NCBI GenBank assembly: GCA_019321725.1
Contig: CM033106.1
Location: forward strand, 29,748,118 to 29,812,117
Length of the DNA stretch: 64,000 bases
Direction of reading: 5' to 3'
Origin: Paulownia fortunei
Lineage: Eukaryota; Streptophyta; Magnoliopsida; Lamiales; Paulowniaceae
In this document: piece after piece, positions 38,277 to 51,648 of the stretch
Layout: every line of letters starts with the position of its first letter
Position numbering within the stretch: position 1 is the stretch's first letter
Position numbers and translations under genes: made by a program
The notes under the pieces: generated by a model
The model's input: the letters and a program-made list of their open reading frames with translations, nothing else
Databases searched by the model: none
Told to the model about the DNA's origin: nothing

Positions 38277-40880
38277 ATATTTAAATAATATTATATTTTA
38301 AAAAATATAATAATGTTATTTTTTAAAAAATATATTTTAAAATTATAAAATAAATTTAATAAATTTAATTCGAATTCAATAAATTTAAGATGAGATGAAT
38401 TTCGAATTCTTAAAACTTGACTAATCGAACGTCGAATTTTGATAAAAAGCTCCAAATCTGCTCCATTTACATCCTGGACAAACGCTACTGGACGAGGAAT
38501 GAGTTAAAAAAAAGGGAGCCAATTATGAACATAACAATGTTGTAGAAGTAAAATTACGTCTTCCATCGCGTCAGCCATCAAATCATGAATGAGGATGGTG
38601 AACTCCAGGCCCTGTGGTCATTGTCAAATTGAGTTGGCAGTGATTAAAAAAGTGTTAAGTCTTTGGAGAATCCAATGAACTGCTCTAACGTCAGACTTAG
38701 GTCACCTACTCCTTCATTTAAGGATATCGTTTTCGTGTTTTGAGCTCGTTATAGCAACTTAAGAATGAAGTTTCGTTTTATTATACTTTAAGATTTTTAA
38801 TTTCTTTTTACACTTCATATAAATAACAAAATTATTCACTGGACAAATTTTTTAGAGAACTCTATTATAGATGGTGTTGAGCAGGAAGAAATGTCTAAAA
38901 TGCAATGAACAAATGAGATGTAATAAAGAAACTTGTTGATGATGACAATTGTGATGATTTTAAAATTTGACAAGAAAGAACCAAGGTAAAAAATTGAGAG
39001 TTTGGCCAAAAATTATAAGTGATATATTGATTTTGGTTATTAAATATTTTTTTTTCTAATAATCTTCATCTTTTTCATTTCATTACTTGTTAGACCCCAA
39101 AAATAATTATAATAATAATAAACATGGCTCACTAAAAAAATAGTCATTTATCGAACCATTTTAAATGCCCGTATGAGAAATATGATCATTAGCTTGTGTC
39201 GATTAGGTCAAATAAATAAAAATAAAATTTGAGATGGCACAATTATTTATTTAAAAAATATTACAGCCAATTATTTTAATTTTTATTTATTTCTAATGCA
39301 CGTTCTAACTATTTCCACTCTCAAACAAGTTTTTTACATTCTCTTGCTCTTACTCTTGCTCGTTTACCCCGCTTTGCTCCTAGTCTATGTGAATTAATGT
39401 TGGACCTGATATACAAATGAGATTTATAAAGTTGTGTTTGTATGAAAGAATTTGAATTTAAAAAAATAATTTAAAATTATTAATAATTTTTAAATTACAT
39501 AAATATTATATTTAATTGAAATTCTCAATAATAATTAAAAAATAACTTTAAATTGGTGCAAAAGAATTTGAAATACATATTAGCTTCAACATATCTAGAC
39601 AAATACAACATATTTTTTATTATGAACTTTTACATATTTTGCTTTCAATTTTTTTAATCCAAGCACAATTTCAGATAGTTTTTTTCTTTTTCTAAGTGCT
39701 TTTCTTGGACAATTAATTTTTCAGACACACAAAATTTGGCAGTTTATTAAATGTCATAACCAAATATTTTTTTGAATGTATATATATATATATATATATG
39801 TCTCAAAATTGCATTGTATGGCATGGTGCCATTGTCCAGCATCATATGCTTGTGTCCTCTTTCTTTTTTTCTTTTATCAAAAAAATAATATTGGATTTCT
39901 TATTTATTTATATATTGCTAACTATTTATCATTTCATGAAGCTTGTATAGAAAAATAAAATCAATTATTCAGAATTTTTTATGAGATTGAATTGAATTGA
40001 GTTATAGTTTCTTAGCATTTTCTTTTTACTTCAATCAATATATCTTACCGACTGGAATTGCAAGTGACGAATTTTTTTGGAATATTTGATTTTGTTTTGA
40101 GTCTTTTGAAAATATATTTTGGGAGAATGTTTGTATTTCGAGGAAAATCTATTGAAGAATATATGTAATTGGAGGAAAATGTATTGCAAAACATAATGTA
40201 TATTTAATTTTATTCTTAAAGAATAAATAGAAAATAAAAAAAGTGGGAAAATAATACCAAACATATTTAGTCACTAAAGGCCTCTAACATCTCCAATAAA
40301 TTATTAGAAAATGAGTAAGGTTCAACAAAAAAAAATAAGAATCATATAAGTCAATTATGCAAAATACAAAATATTATTTTTATCATTGTCTTGTTTATCA
40401 TTTTCATTTCAAAATTTAAATACTAACATGTGTTGAAATTTCCAAAAACATTTTTCTAGGCAACCTAATATATTTCCCAATGTTTTCTTCATGATTTTGA
40501 CAACTAGTTTTTGTTTTTAATCTATTTTTGGATATTAGATTTTCGGGAGAAAATGCTACAAAAACAGATTTTGTTTCGTTTAGTTTTTTAAGAAAAACAT
40601 CAAGAAAATATTTGTACGGATACAATTATATAAGACATTTATTAAAAATATTTAGTCCATTTGTTTTTCCATGACATTTAATTATATTGAAAATAATTTG
40701 TAGTAATGCTTTTTTTTATCTACACTTCACTAAAATTCTAGACCCAAATTAAAATCGCTATGAAAATTGAAAAACACCAGCCTTATAATCTTTATCAAAT
40801 GGACCCAAAAATTATGGGCCGAAGCCCTTTATCAAATAGAAGGCCCACAAGGACAATACCCGACCCGCAATTTGCAGAAT
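37909..40880. other. AT-rich intergenic spacer
   Basis: Roughly 3 kb with no supported gene. Holds a TA microsatellite (about 38238-38280) and long A/T runs. Minus-strand frames at 40031-40264 and 40416-40625 are AT-driven and unrecognised. Confidence 0.6.
38238..38280. repeat. (TA)n microsatellite
   Basis: An almost pure TA dinucleotide run with one interruption, inside AT-rich spacer. Confidence 0.9.
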
Positions 40881-41993
40881 GAGGAAAAAAATCAGGGTTT
40901 ATTCACTTCAAAACCCCACATTTCGCTGAACAACTTCCAGAGTCAGAAAGGTGCGTGAAATTAAATTTTTTGTTCTTCATTTTTATCTCTCTCGTTGATA
41001 ACTTTGGGGAATTATTTTTATGTTCTTTTCAGTTTCCAGAAATTCACTCACTTCTGGCACTCTTTTTTTTTTTTTTTTTTTAAATAATTTTACTAATTTG
41101 CAGCTAATTTTACGCGCCATTTCACCTTTCTCCAATTATATTTATTTTGGTTGCAGCCAATTTTTTTCCGGTGTGTTATGGAATTTATGCAGCGCGTTTC
41201 AGTGGTTAACACATGGAACTGAATATTGTTCTGAATTAAGTTTCGTTTATTTTTCATTCCAATAAAGTTGTTCACTCAGGTGAATATTTCAGCTAATAGT
41301 TATTTTTAGAAAATTATTTGAGGCATAAGTTGAACAAATAAATGTAAAAAAATCAATAATAAATCGATTGACTAAATTAAAAAAGTGACCATTTCTAACT
41401 TCTCAGAGAATTTACATGCAGAAGATATTGGTGTAATTTGTTAACCTTGAAGTAGCTGTTTCCATTCAGATGGTTTAAGTTTCATACAAATCTTTGCCAT
41501 CTTGTCCGCTTGCCTATCATATTGTTTGTGGTCATGGATTATTTGCTAGGCAATGGTTTTCTTCATGATGGTAAGAGTTTGCCAGAGATTATTTATTCTG
41601 ACGGTGTTTTCTCTGTGTAAGACCAATATATTAAGCTAACAAATTGTTATTGCTGCAACTAGCTAAATTTTCATCATTTGCACTTTTTATCAAAATAGAT
41701 GCTTGAGTTGTATTTTGGTTTGATCATTATGTCTTAAGAATCTAGTTGGCTTGCTATGTTGGTGCTGTTTGCATTTGGTTTTTGCAAAGTTGATGCCTTT
41801 GATGTTTCTTTGACACGGAAAATGTTACGGTTACGTATTATAAAAGATATTTTCAGGTCAAAAGCTAATGCTTTGTGAATGTACCTTGCGAAAGTTTCTC
41901 CTGCCTATTTGACCTTTTAGTGTTAAATTTAGAAAACTGGTCTGATATCTGGTCAACTTAGTTAATAGTATCTTTTTGATACTTAAATTGCAG
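40881..41993 (+). promoter_or_regulatory. Probable 5' leader exon and leader intron of the SWIM gene
   Basis: The first coding exon at 41994 begins exactly at ATG after a TTGCAG acceptor, so an upstream non-coding exon is required. A candidate leader lies at about 40900-40950: it has the telo-box-like AGGGTTT and ends AGAAAG followed by gtgcgt. That would make the leader intron about 1 kb (40951-41993), and extra leader exons are possible. Inferred from splice consensus only. Confidence 0.4.
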
Positions 41994-44900
41994 ATGGCTA
42001 GATGGGATGAGATTCTCTCCCTGCCAGTGCAGAACCCTCCAACTTTGGAGTTCTCTTCCACTGATCTTGTGTGGTCCAAGGTAGAAGGTTGGCGTGATAA
42101 TATAGATAGACTTGCTCTGATCCCATTCGCCAGGGTGGATGATTTTGTTAGGGGGAATCAAACAATAAAGAGTGTCCAACAAGATTCCATGTTGAGGCAA
42201 GGAGGAGACGAACTCCACAGATGCCTTACAAACCTAAAGTTGATGGAATTCTTGAATATATTTTGTACGTTTTTATGTGCTTCATTGTTATTACTACTTT
42301 TATTATTACTATTTTATTATTATTATTATTGCTATTCATGGTCACCATCTGCTTTATATCCTCAACATAAATTGTTCATACTTTTCAATAGGTATTGGTG
42401 CTCTTTTGGTCCAGATGATCATAGAAAAGGTGGTATTGTACGTCCTAGTAGGACTACTTATGTGCCAAAAAATAAATCCGCTGGTCGACCAAATACAAAG
42501 AGGGGTTGCACCTGCCACTTTATTGTTAAACGTTTAATTGCAGAGCCATCAGTGGCACTCATTATATATAATCAAGATAAGCATGTGGATAAGAAAGGAT
42601 TTCCGTGCCATGGTCCACAGGACAAGAAAGCTGCAGGGACTCGTGCTATGTATGCTCCATATATTTCAGAAGAACTCCGCCTCCGTGTCCTGTCTCTCCT
42701 GCATGTTGGGGTCTCTGTGGAAACCATCATGCAGAGACACAATGAATCAGTGGAGAAACAAGGAGGTCCATGTAATAGGGATGACCTTTTGACGCACAGA
42801 TATGTCCGTCGACAAGAGAGGAGTATTCGACGATCTACGTATGAGCTTGATGAAGATGATGCAGTTAGCATTAGCAAGTGGGTTGAAAGCCACCAAAATA
42901 ATGTTTTCTTTTATGAAGATTTCTCTGATTCTGACCCTTTAACCTTGGGAATTCAAACAGAGTGGCAGTTGCAACAAATGATTCAGTTTGGCAATTGCCG
43001 CCTATTGGCTTATGATTCCAAATTTGGTTCAAACAAGTTGAAGGTCTGTCCCATTTTTATTATCCTTCTGTTGAGTGGTCCAAGTAACTATAGCACTCAA
43101 ATTTCTTACTGCTCACTCTATTTTTCTGTTGCAAATATACCAGTATCCTATTCATAGCCTTGTTGTGTTCAACTCAGACAACAAGGCTATCCCGGTAGCT
43201 TGGATAGTCACTCCTAGATTTGCAAGCAGAGATACACACAGATGGATGCGGGCCCTCTACAATAGAGTTCGTGCAAAAGATCCTACATGGAAGTTAGCTG
43301 GGTTTGTTGTGGATGAGCCTTCGGCTGATATACCAGCAATCAGGTATGCCTTGAAGTCTCATCTCAGGTCAGTTTATGTGGTTGGTTCAACAGGGTCCTT
43401 CATACGCATCTTATTTATTCTTTTTTTCCTGTTTGTACAAGGGTTTTTCTTTTTCAATTTTTTTTTAACCTTGTATTGCTCCTGATGGAGTATATGCATG
43501 TAAATGGAAAATTGATGGATAAAACCACTAGATCTGTCCAGACAGGGCATTCTTAATACTCCATATGCAGTTAAATATATATCTTTTACTTGGAAATATT
43601 GAATCATCTCACCTTAATAATTATGATTTTAAAATTAGTCTCAGATCTGAATAACTTGATCTTAGCCGCTTAAACCTGTAAGCATGTCGTTGTTGATTCT
43701 TGTTGCTCATCTTCAGTGTCTGCAATTAGTTGCTCCTTATTTACATCAGGCATCAAAATTACTATGAGTATTACAGAATAAGCTCGTTGTTGGTGGAAAA
43801 ATCAATCTGGATATCAGTCAGCAAATTGTTCATCTGCATCTTATTTTAGGTTTTAAGCTCAGTTCAAAAGTGGTTGTGGACAATTTAGCTTGATCAGTTT
43901 GCAGACAATTTATTGGAATTGGGATGGTGTCGTCCTGTTAAAGAATGGACTTCAATATCTGCTTCATTTTTTGTTGTCTATTTTCTTTTATTCTTGTTCG
44001 AGTATCAAGTGCTTGATGGTATAGAATATTTCTGTTTGTTGATTTGTAGGGAAGTCTTTCAATGCTCAGTACTGATATGCTTTTGGCGTGTTCGTCATGC
44101 ATGGCATAAAAATTTGATGAAGAGATGTTCAGAGATGGAAATGCGTGCTGAAATAGCAAAAAAGCTTGGTCAGGCAGTTAATGAAATCTGCAAAGGACCT
44201 GGCACTGCTGATGCATTTGAAGATTTCATGGAAGACTCTGTAGATGCCGCAGAGTTCATGGACTACTTCAAGGCAATTTGGTATCCAAGGATAGGTAATT
44301 TTTTATTATCAAAATAAGGACTTTTGATGTCTACTTCATAATTTGGTCATGTGAATTTTATTAGGTTTGCTTCCACTGGATGGGCAAACTCTACATGCCG
44401 AACCTTTGCTATCCTAACTGTTTGAAACAGATTTATAATTGAATCCATATATTAAGTATTCCTTTTCTAAGTTTCTCTTAGTTTGACATGATGATGACTC
44501 AAATTGTGGAATGATAACTCAGCCCCCCTACCCCCATCCCCGAAATTGAATTCTACTTTCTTTTCTCATAGAACTCTTCTGACCAGGTATGTGGGTACGG
44601 GCGCTCAAAACTCTTCCCCTTGCCAGCCAAGAGACCTGTGCGGCAATGGAGTTTTATCACAAACAGTTGAAGATTAGGTTATTGCATGAAAAAGACCAAA
44701 GCGTGTACCAACGTGCTGATTGGCTTGTGAATAAGCTAGGCACAAAAGTGCATTCTTATTTTTGGCTTGATGAGTACTCAGGGAAAGAGGATTTTGCACG
44801 ATACTGGAAGGATGAATGGATGAGTGGTCCAACAGCTTGGCGGAAATCATTAAGGATCCCAGATGCTCATGTAGTCATGGAGGGTAAATGTGCTAAAGTT

Positions 44901-45890
44901 ATTGGGCCGAAGGATCAAGATACAGCACATTTAGTATGGAACCCTGGTTCAGAGTATGCAATCTGTGATTGTAGTTGGGCAAAAATGGGAAACTTGTGCG
45001 AGCATGTTTTCAAAATAATCAAATTTTGTCGTGATAAGGGGTCTATTACCCCATCTATGAGTATGTTCCAGTACAGTCAGGCCTTGATTAATATGCTATG
45101 CTGCCCGCCATATGATTCTTTAGTTCGTGATCATGCTGTTTCTTTGGCCGTCTGGGTACAGATGCAGTTGAATGCGCAAATCGGTCCTGACAGCACCCAG
45201 GACAAAAGAAATGATCCAGAGCAGCAAACTGCAGAGCCATCTATGGGCAGCCCGGATAAAGTTCTAGATAATGCGAACCACTGTCCTGGTAAGGCCATAT
45301 CATCTCAAGTTGAGAATCAGTTCGCGATGAAGCGCAAGCGTACAGGCTGTGAAGCAGGGGACTTTGATCATAGCCCAATCCATCAGCTGACCAGTGAAAA
45401 TCTCCACTATAATGGAGCTCAGCTTGAGATTCCCAGTGCCGACATGGAAGTCGATTCATCATCCATCTGTACTTCAGCTCCTCAATTATTCTCCACAGAT
45501 GGGAATACATCGGTTGGTCTCTTTGTTGGGAATGGACGAGATCCAATGGATGCTGGCCTAGACACAGCAAAGAATCTCCCTTCTACTGACATTGAATTCA
45601 AGAATACAAATGGCTTTGAAAATCTGGAGAAAGGCCAATGTTTAGCTTTGGTGGAGGTAGAACCTCAATCTATTGGTAACCTTTTATCCACTGAAAATTC
45701 TCTAGATCCACATGCAGATACCCTTCAGACTGGTGCATATAAATGTGATGCAGGTATAAATATTAGTTCTATTGCAGTGACTGTTGATGGCAATATAGAC
45801 TTGCCTACCATTGATGCAGTCATTATTAATGGTCCAGCCTCGTCAGATAGCGTGCTCAATGCTGATTCCGGGATTGGTGGTAACCCATGA
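41994..45890 (+). CDS. SWIM zinc-finger / MULE-domain protein, At1g60560-like, with 1-base frameshift
   Basis: Domesticated Mutator-transposase-like protein; the Arabidopsis relative is annotated only as a SWIM zinc-finger family protein. Exons 41994-42264, 42392-43043, 43144-43343, 44050-44294 and 44587-45890. From MARWDEILSLPVQNPP to FVRG the match is close. The frame then shifts at a run of five G (42151-42155); six would restore GES-NKECPTRFHVEARRRR, and the exon sum (2,672) is one base short of 891 codons, which would be 890 aa. Seen downstream are an N-terminal CxC/HxC-type zinc region (GCTCHF, about 42500), a MULE-like core (EWQLQQMI through SFWRV-type RVRHAWHKN) and a SWIM finger, C583-x-C585 and C594-x-H596. 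The acidic, Asn/Asp-rich tail is poorly conserved. Either a sequencing homopolymer error or a real lesion; the rest of the gene is clean. Confidence 0.85.
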
Positions 45891-46960
45891 AGCCATGGAT
45901 GTAGTTGAACAAAATATACTGGTGGATATAGAATACAAAAACACAAAAACATCCGGAGCATAGCTTCTATAAATGGCACAGGCCCATTAGATGTCGAGTG
46001 CAGTGCTGCTGGGAAGTATAATGTCCATGAAGAAAGGACTACTGGAATGCCATGGATGTATGCCAAAAAATGGCAGAGGGTCCATCGTTACAACCGAATG
46101 CCAGTGACCTCAAATCCTCGAAGTTTGGATCTCACCAGATGTGTCGTCAACTGATGTATCTTGTATTAGTAGCTGCTGGAACCATAATGTCAGATAATGA
46201 TGATCCTGACACCATTGGAGAGCATAAAATTGCCAATGATGATGATTTAAGTTCACTGGAAAGATGACCAACAATGTGAGAAAGTAACTCAGACCTTAGG
46301 GGAGGAGAGACAGCCGCCCAAACAGGGGTAATGGCTTCAAATCAGTCTGTCATGACTTTTAGCTAGAGTTCTGAAGGCAGCTAGTGTTAATAGCTAACAC
46401 GCATACATCATGTTGGCTCCCTCTCTCTCTCTCCATTAGTCTCGTCCACAACTAACAATCAGAATTTGTCCTGGAATCACCGTCAAGTGTCCTTGACTGG
46501 AGTGGCTGGAATCCTTCATGATCTCCAGTGTCTCATAGATCATCTCCGGAGATAGGGAGTTTCAATAGTTAGCCGGTGTCCTACACAACCACAGACGAAA
46601 CAGAGGGTGTGAATTGATTCATACTCAATATTATATTGTACTTCCCTCTTAATCTGTATGTAGCAATCAAAGGTTTATTGGTATCCGTTCCAATAGAAAC
46701 TCTTGCATATTTCACCCATGATACCATTGTTGTTCTTACGTCAATCTTGTAGGGTTTGTAAGATTTTTTGCAGTTTCAATAAACAACTTGCTCACATCCT
46801 TAGATCTTTCTCTTTTCTTGTGTGTATAAAGTGTTTTGGTGCGAATGGGGGGGTTAGGGATAATAAGTAAGGTAAAAGTCTTAATAGTAATTAATGTGAA
46901 TTGTTCTAGTACTATAAAAACATAAGTTTGTTTGATATAGTGGGTTAAGTGAATATATAA
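45891..46960 (+). other. 3' region of the SWIM gene, with coding-like remnants
   Basis: After the TGA at 45888-45890, another frame continues EAMDVVEQNILVDIEYKNT before a stop. It recalls DIEFKNT inside the protein tail. A further open stretch (about 45970-46150) has similar composition. This could be 3' UTR or a decayed extension of the C-terminus. The region runs into intergenic DNA by about 46.8 kb. Confidence 0.4.
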
Positions 46961-47025
46961 ACTTGTGCCTGTTCCTCTTGCTAATTAGAAAAATTACGCA
47001 ATTGAGATTTTTAACGTGTATCTAC

Positions 47026-47073
<48 letters not shown>

Positions 47074-48370
47074 AACCATCATACTTACAAATTCAAAAAC
47101 AACAAAGAGATGAATGCTGACATAGTTTGTGCAAACATTGCCAAAACCAACTAGACAAGACGATGCGTACAACACATTAAGGGCCAGCTTCCTGTCGAAA
47201 AGGGGGGAAAATGCCAATTAATTACGTTGTTTGTTAAACATATGTCCATAATTTCTTGTACAAATTAACTACATTCAGTAAAATACTAAAATACCCTCAT
47301 GAATTCCATATATCTATAGTCCATTTTCTTCTTCTTCTTCTTTTTTTAACTTTATTCTTTCCATCTTATATTTGTTTTTTTTTTTTTTTTCCTTACTTCC
47401 ACTTTATTTCCGTTTTATTTCTTTCTTTCTTTTTCTTTTTTGATTTTTTTTTCCTCTCTTGCCCCCATTCCCAGCCCCTAACCACCCCAAAATCAATCAC
47501 TCCCTCGGCCCCTTCACCCCAGCCCCAACTCCGGCCACCCGCCCTTTATATGCAGATATATAAATATATTATATAATTAATGTATGTACATATATATATA
47601 TGTGAAATATAAATATGTGAATACACTTGTAGTATAAATATTTACATATATTATACATATTAAAAAGTATCAAATGGAGAACACTGGTTTTTATTAAGTA
47701 AGATGTGAATTGTTGATTTATGTTAATTTCTATGAAACAAGATCCAACGGTTCATGTAAATACGAGCATAATTATCATTTTATAATTGAAAAACAAATAA
47801 ATATTGCACAAAAATACAATCCACTGCTCACCCTATGAGTGTTTTTCGCATCTTTTCTAAATGAATTGTTATTGGACTTTGTTTTCTAACATGAATTTTT
47901 TTTAGAAAAATGATAATTATATCATGTCTCAATATATCAAACAATAATTAATATATTGATTGATAATCAACAAATTACAAAGAAAAATGGTTCACTTTTT
48001 TTTATGAGACTTAAACTGAAAACTTTATGCTTGTAAAACTTTTGTACCTCAATATAGACAAACCTCGTTGGCTCCGATATGAATTCCACAGGTGATGGTA
48101 TTGACACAATAGGTCCACCCCACCCACCCCATTTTTCAATTTCTTTTTAAGCTTGGCAACAACAGCCAAAACAACATTTTCAAGAAACCAAGATTTGATC
48201 GTAAGAACATAACGTAAAAATGATATAGAAATCCTGATTCTAAGTTGGAAGCATGGGGGGCAACATAATTCAAAAACGGGACGTTTAAATCGAAGGTTTT
48301 TAAACCAATTAAATTTCCAAACTTAGTAACCAGGCAATGATTACTCATAGTGGGTGAAAATTACTAAGGC
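46961..48370. other. Intergenic spacer with TG microsatellite and T/C-rich tract
   Basis: No gene recognised. Holds a TG repeat (47027-47071) and a strongly pyrimidine-rich tract (about 47315-47540). The frames through these are low-complexity. The right end should hold the F-box gene promoter. Confidence 0.6.
47027..47071. repeat. (TG)22 microsatellite
   Basis: Uninterrupted TG dinucleotide run of about 44 bp. Confidence 0.95.
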
Positions 48371-50209
48371 ATGAAGATGAAAATGAAAAACCCATTTTTC
48401 TGTGGACGCCGGAAGCTGAGCTCCACCTCCGCCTCCACCACTTCCACCGCCTCTGCTTCCAAGACCTTTTCCATTACGGGCTGTTTTCTCGCTTGTCTCT
48501 CTCCTTTACGGCGCAGAAACTCAACCATCTTTCACTATTCTTCTGGTACACGTGCATTCATATATGGGGTGTGTGTGTGTGTTGATTATAGTAAGGTAAC
48601 AGTTCCACAATTTTATAGTCAAAAAGCAGGTGGTGCAAATCATGCATGTATGGCAAAATCTTGAACGTTTCTGTTTATGAATTGCTTCTAAAAATTCGAC
48701 CAGACTACCACTAATGCTTCTTTCATCCTTTGTATAATTATGTTCAGAGCTGGCTGAATGCTGTTTTTTATATTAGCACCCTGAGACCCCTTGATGAGTT
48801 TGCAGCATCAATATTTGTCATTTGTCATAATTCTTTTTGCATTTTTACAATCATTATAAACTATCCAATATTTTTCTTGCAGTTTCTTAATATCATTTTT
48901 TTTCAATAAAGTATATGAAAGATGAAACCCTGTGATTTTGGGACTAATGATTATTGTCTGAATTTCATCAGCGCCAATGCAAAGCATGATTGAGGAAAAT
49001 GAAAGGCTCAAATCTGAGAGCTCCATTGATGATTTGCCTGACCTCCTGTTGACGGATATCTTTCAGAGGCTGCCCATGAATTCAGTCTTCAGGTCAAAAT
49101 GTGTCTCCAAGAGATGGCTATCCCTCATCTCTGATCCTCTTTTTGCCCAATCCTATGCGTCTCGCCAGCAATCTCTTTCTCGACCATTTGCTCTCTTTTA
49201 TATAGGTTTCATTCCGGGATCAGAGCATCCTTGTGAAATAGGCCCTTATTGCCCTCCCTTTGAGCCTGAATCATTGACTTTTCCTCTAAATTTCTTCACA
49301 ACTGAATTACAAAAAAGACAGAAAGAAACGTGTGCTTTGCAACTCATAGGATCTAGCAGTGATTTGTTGCTGTTTTCTGGCTTGGACCAGTCCTCCAGTG
49401 ATTCATACTGTGTTTGCAACCCATTGACCTTTCAATGGATCACTCTCCCTCAGCCTCCTAGACGTCGAGCAAGATATCCAGTAGTGGGATTCATGGTAGA
49501 AGGTGATGGAACTTTTTGGGTTGTGCAGATTCTACCGCCAAAGTTCCCATCCTCAAGGTTGCTCGTTTTCCAAGTTTATTGTTCTGGAAGAGGTAAATGG
49601 TGCTCAAAAAAGGTGGCCTGTCCTCGCCAATTTGAATCATTTTGGGCAAAGACAACTGTGGTTTACCAAGGGATTATACTCTGGATGGTGAATAATGGTC
49701 TTCTAGCATTTGATCCAAAAACGACACTGATCGGTGTTATCGACTTGCCTACTGTTGAGATGGGAAGGTTTGGTGTTTCTTGTGGGCGCCTACATTACTA
49801 TGAGGTGAGTAGCTATTATCCTTCTGAGCCAATGGAGAATCCCATTTTGAGGGTATGGATGATGATTAACTTTGAAGGTGGAGAGTGGGTTTTGCAGCAT
49901 AGCATAAGATATGATCACTTGTGGTCAAGTGATGAATCTCTGAAGCAATTTCTTTTATTGCCAAATACAGAGAAATACTTCCGATGGGTGTCCTCTCACC
50001 CCATCGATTCTGAAATAGTGTTCCTCAAATGTGATGGCCAACTGGTTACATGTAAAATGTCATCTGCATGTTTGGAGGTTCTTCCTTGCGATACCAAACA
50101 GGGAATTTTTTACAGACTCGAGTGGGATGTGATCCCTCTTGTCTTTAAGCCTTGGCCAACTGCTGTTGTCCTAACTTCCGACGAGATCGTTGCGGCCTCG
50201 ACTCCATAG
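48371..50209 (+). CDS. F-box protein
   Basis: Substrate-recruiting subunit of an SCF ubiquitin ligase, by family. Two exons, 48371-48545 and 48972-50209, join in frame (1,413 bp, 470 aa) through TCTTCTG/gtacac and CATCAG/CGCC. Exon 1 gives a basic, Ser/Thr-rich leader (MKMKMKNPFFCGRRK). The F-box is at about 78-120 (DDLPDLLLTDIFQRLPMNSVFRSKCVSKRW), followed by a roughly 350-residue F-box-associated, probably beta-propeller-like region (CNPLTFQWITLPQPP, WMMINFEGGEWVLQHS). I cannot assign an orthologue or substrate. If exon 1 is not used, translation could begin at M61 or M64 (48977, 48986), still including the whole F-box. It is the only gene between the SWIM gene and the FAM114-like gene, and faces the latter tail to tail. 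Confidence 0.87.
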
Positions 50210-51648
50210 GTGCACTGAATGAGGATCTTTTTGTTCATAACCCTGCGAAAAGAACAGTAAACTGATGTTATAATCTGTTCTTTGTTGCTCTTGTACAAAT
50301 TTCATTTCATTATCGCATTTTCATGTTTATAGTTTTATAATAAGCTAGAGCGTATGATTTTTTTATGCGCTAAGAGAACCTGGACTCTATTTAGGTACTC
50401 GAATCAGTAGGCCATAAAAATGCATCATTCTGTTACTAACTTATATAATACTAAAAAAATTATCCAGCTGTGCACTATAGCAAAGCATTTTGCTTTACTT
50501 TCTGATGGATGGGCATCATTGTCAAGGCGGACCTAAGTTTACTTCACATGCTTTCATTTTTCTCTTTCTTTTCCTTCTTCTCACTTACTAAAATCCTAGG
50601 TTGTAAACACAGCGAACCAAATGTAGCCTAAATGTTTCATAATCATACACGTTTACTTCTATGTGAGACCATTCACTCGCACTGTAATCCTGGACTAGGT
50701 GTTTGCATAGAAATCCTTTCCATTTTTTCTCAGCTAAAACTCGTACTGAATACCAGATATTTGAGAACGAAAACTAACGAAATCCTTACCACAAATTAGA
50801 TGGACACCGAAGCCACCGATTGAGAACCTCCCTCAGCTCCAAATTCTACAGCTTATGCAAAGCCAGAAGTCCTTGCCACAAATTAGATGGATACCAAAGC
50901 CACTGATTGACAACCTTCCTCAGCTCCAAATTCTACAGGTTATGCAAAACCAGAACCACACGTGGGAACCTCCACATGAAAGATGGGTATTAAGGGCAGA
51001 GAGAATGGATTGGGCTTCAATACGATGGTGGATTTGGGATTGGATGGAGGCTTCATCGATATCTCCGAGTTCTCCCATTGTTTTCAGACAAAATGTAACC
51101 TCCTGTAACAATGCTTGATTCTTCAATTTGTGCACGCCCATGCATCTGGACGTATTTTTGTTTCTCTATTATTTGGCGAAACTCACTAGTGAGGCAAGGA
51201 AACTTCTTGCTGAGACTTGATTTATTTAAACTCAATTAATCGTGCAAACACCTTAACTTCGCTTAAGCCCCATTTGACAACATTCAATTATCTCAGCAAA
51301 CAGCAATCACACTCACGAATGTCATAATTAAGCATAGGTAGAGCTTTCACACCATTCTCAGTTAACAAAACAGGAAGCAAAATATACAAGGAAAAACAGG
51401 ACAATATAATAAGTGGGACAATCACCCAACAAAGATTGCACTATCAAGCGTTATATTGAATGCATTTTATTTTCTTCCCTTCAATAAAACAGCGGGAATA
51501 TTGCATTTTTTTTATTTTTTTTATTGATAACCTTCCAGTCTACTCAACAGGACAGGGTAAACTGAAATGGGATTGAAGGACTATTTACAAATAAAAGTAC
51601 TAACATTGTTTATCTGTATGCATTTGCAGATAGACATAGTTTTAACTT
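50210..51648. other. Intergenic spacer with an 87-bp tandem duplication
   Basis: Between convergent F-box and FAM114-like genes, so it holds both 3' UTRs. Possible coding scraps lie at 50783-51118 (plus, carrying the 87-bp repeat) and 50920-51141 (minus, starting within MGELGDIDEASIQ). Neither is recognised, and both could be relics. Confidence 0.5.
50783..50956 (+). repeat. Two tandem 87-bp units
   Basis: 50783-50869 and 50870-50956 are near-identical. The period is a multiple of three, and the plus frame reads through both as SLPQIRW-PKP-I-NLPQLQILQ, so the unit may have been coding. Confidence 0.88.

Noticed and set aside
40767..40958. 63-codon plus frame before the SWIM gene
   Set aside because: Lies in the presumed leader; no similarity, and it crosses a probable donor.
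46963..47217. Frames with CVCVCV or THTHTH runs
   Set aside because: Translation of the TG microsatellite.
47256..47576. 106-codon plus frame rich in Leu/Phe
   Set aside because: Low-complexity pyrimidine tract with no domain.
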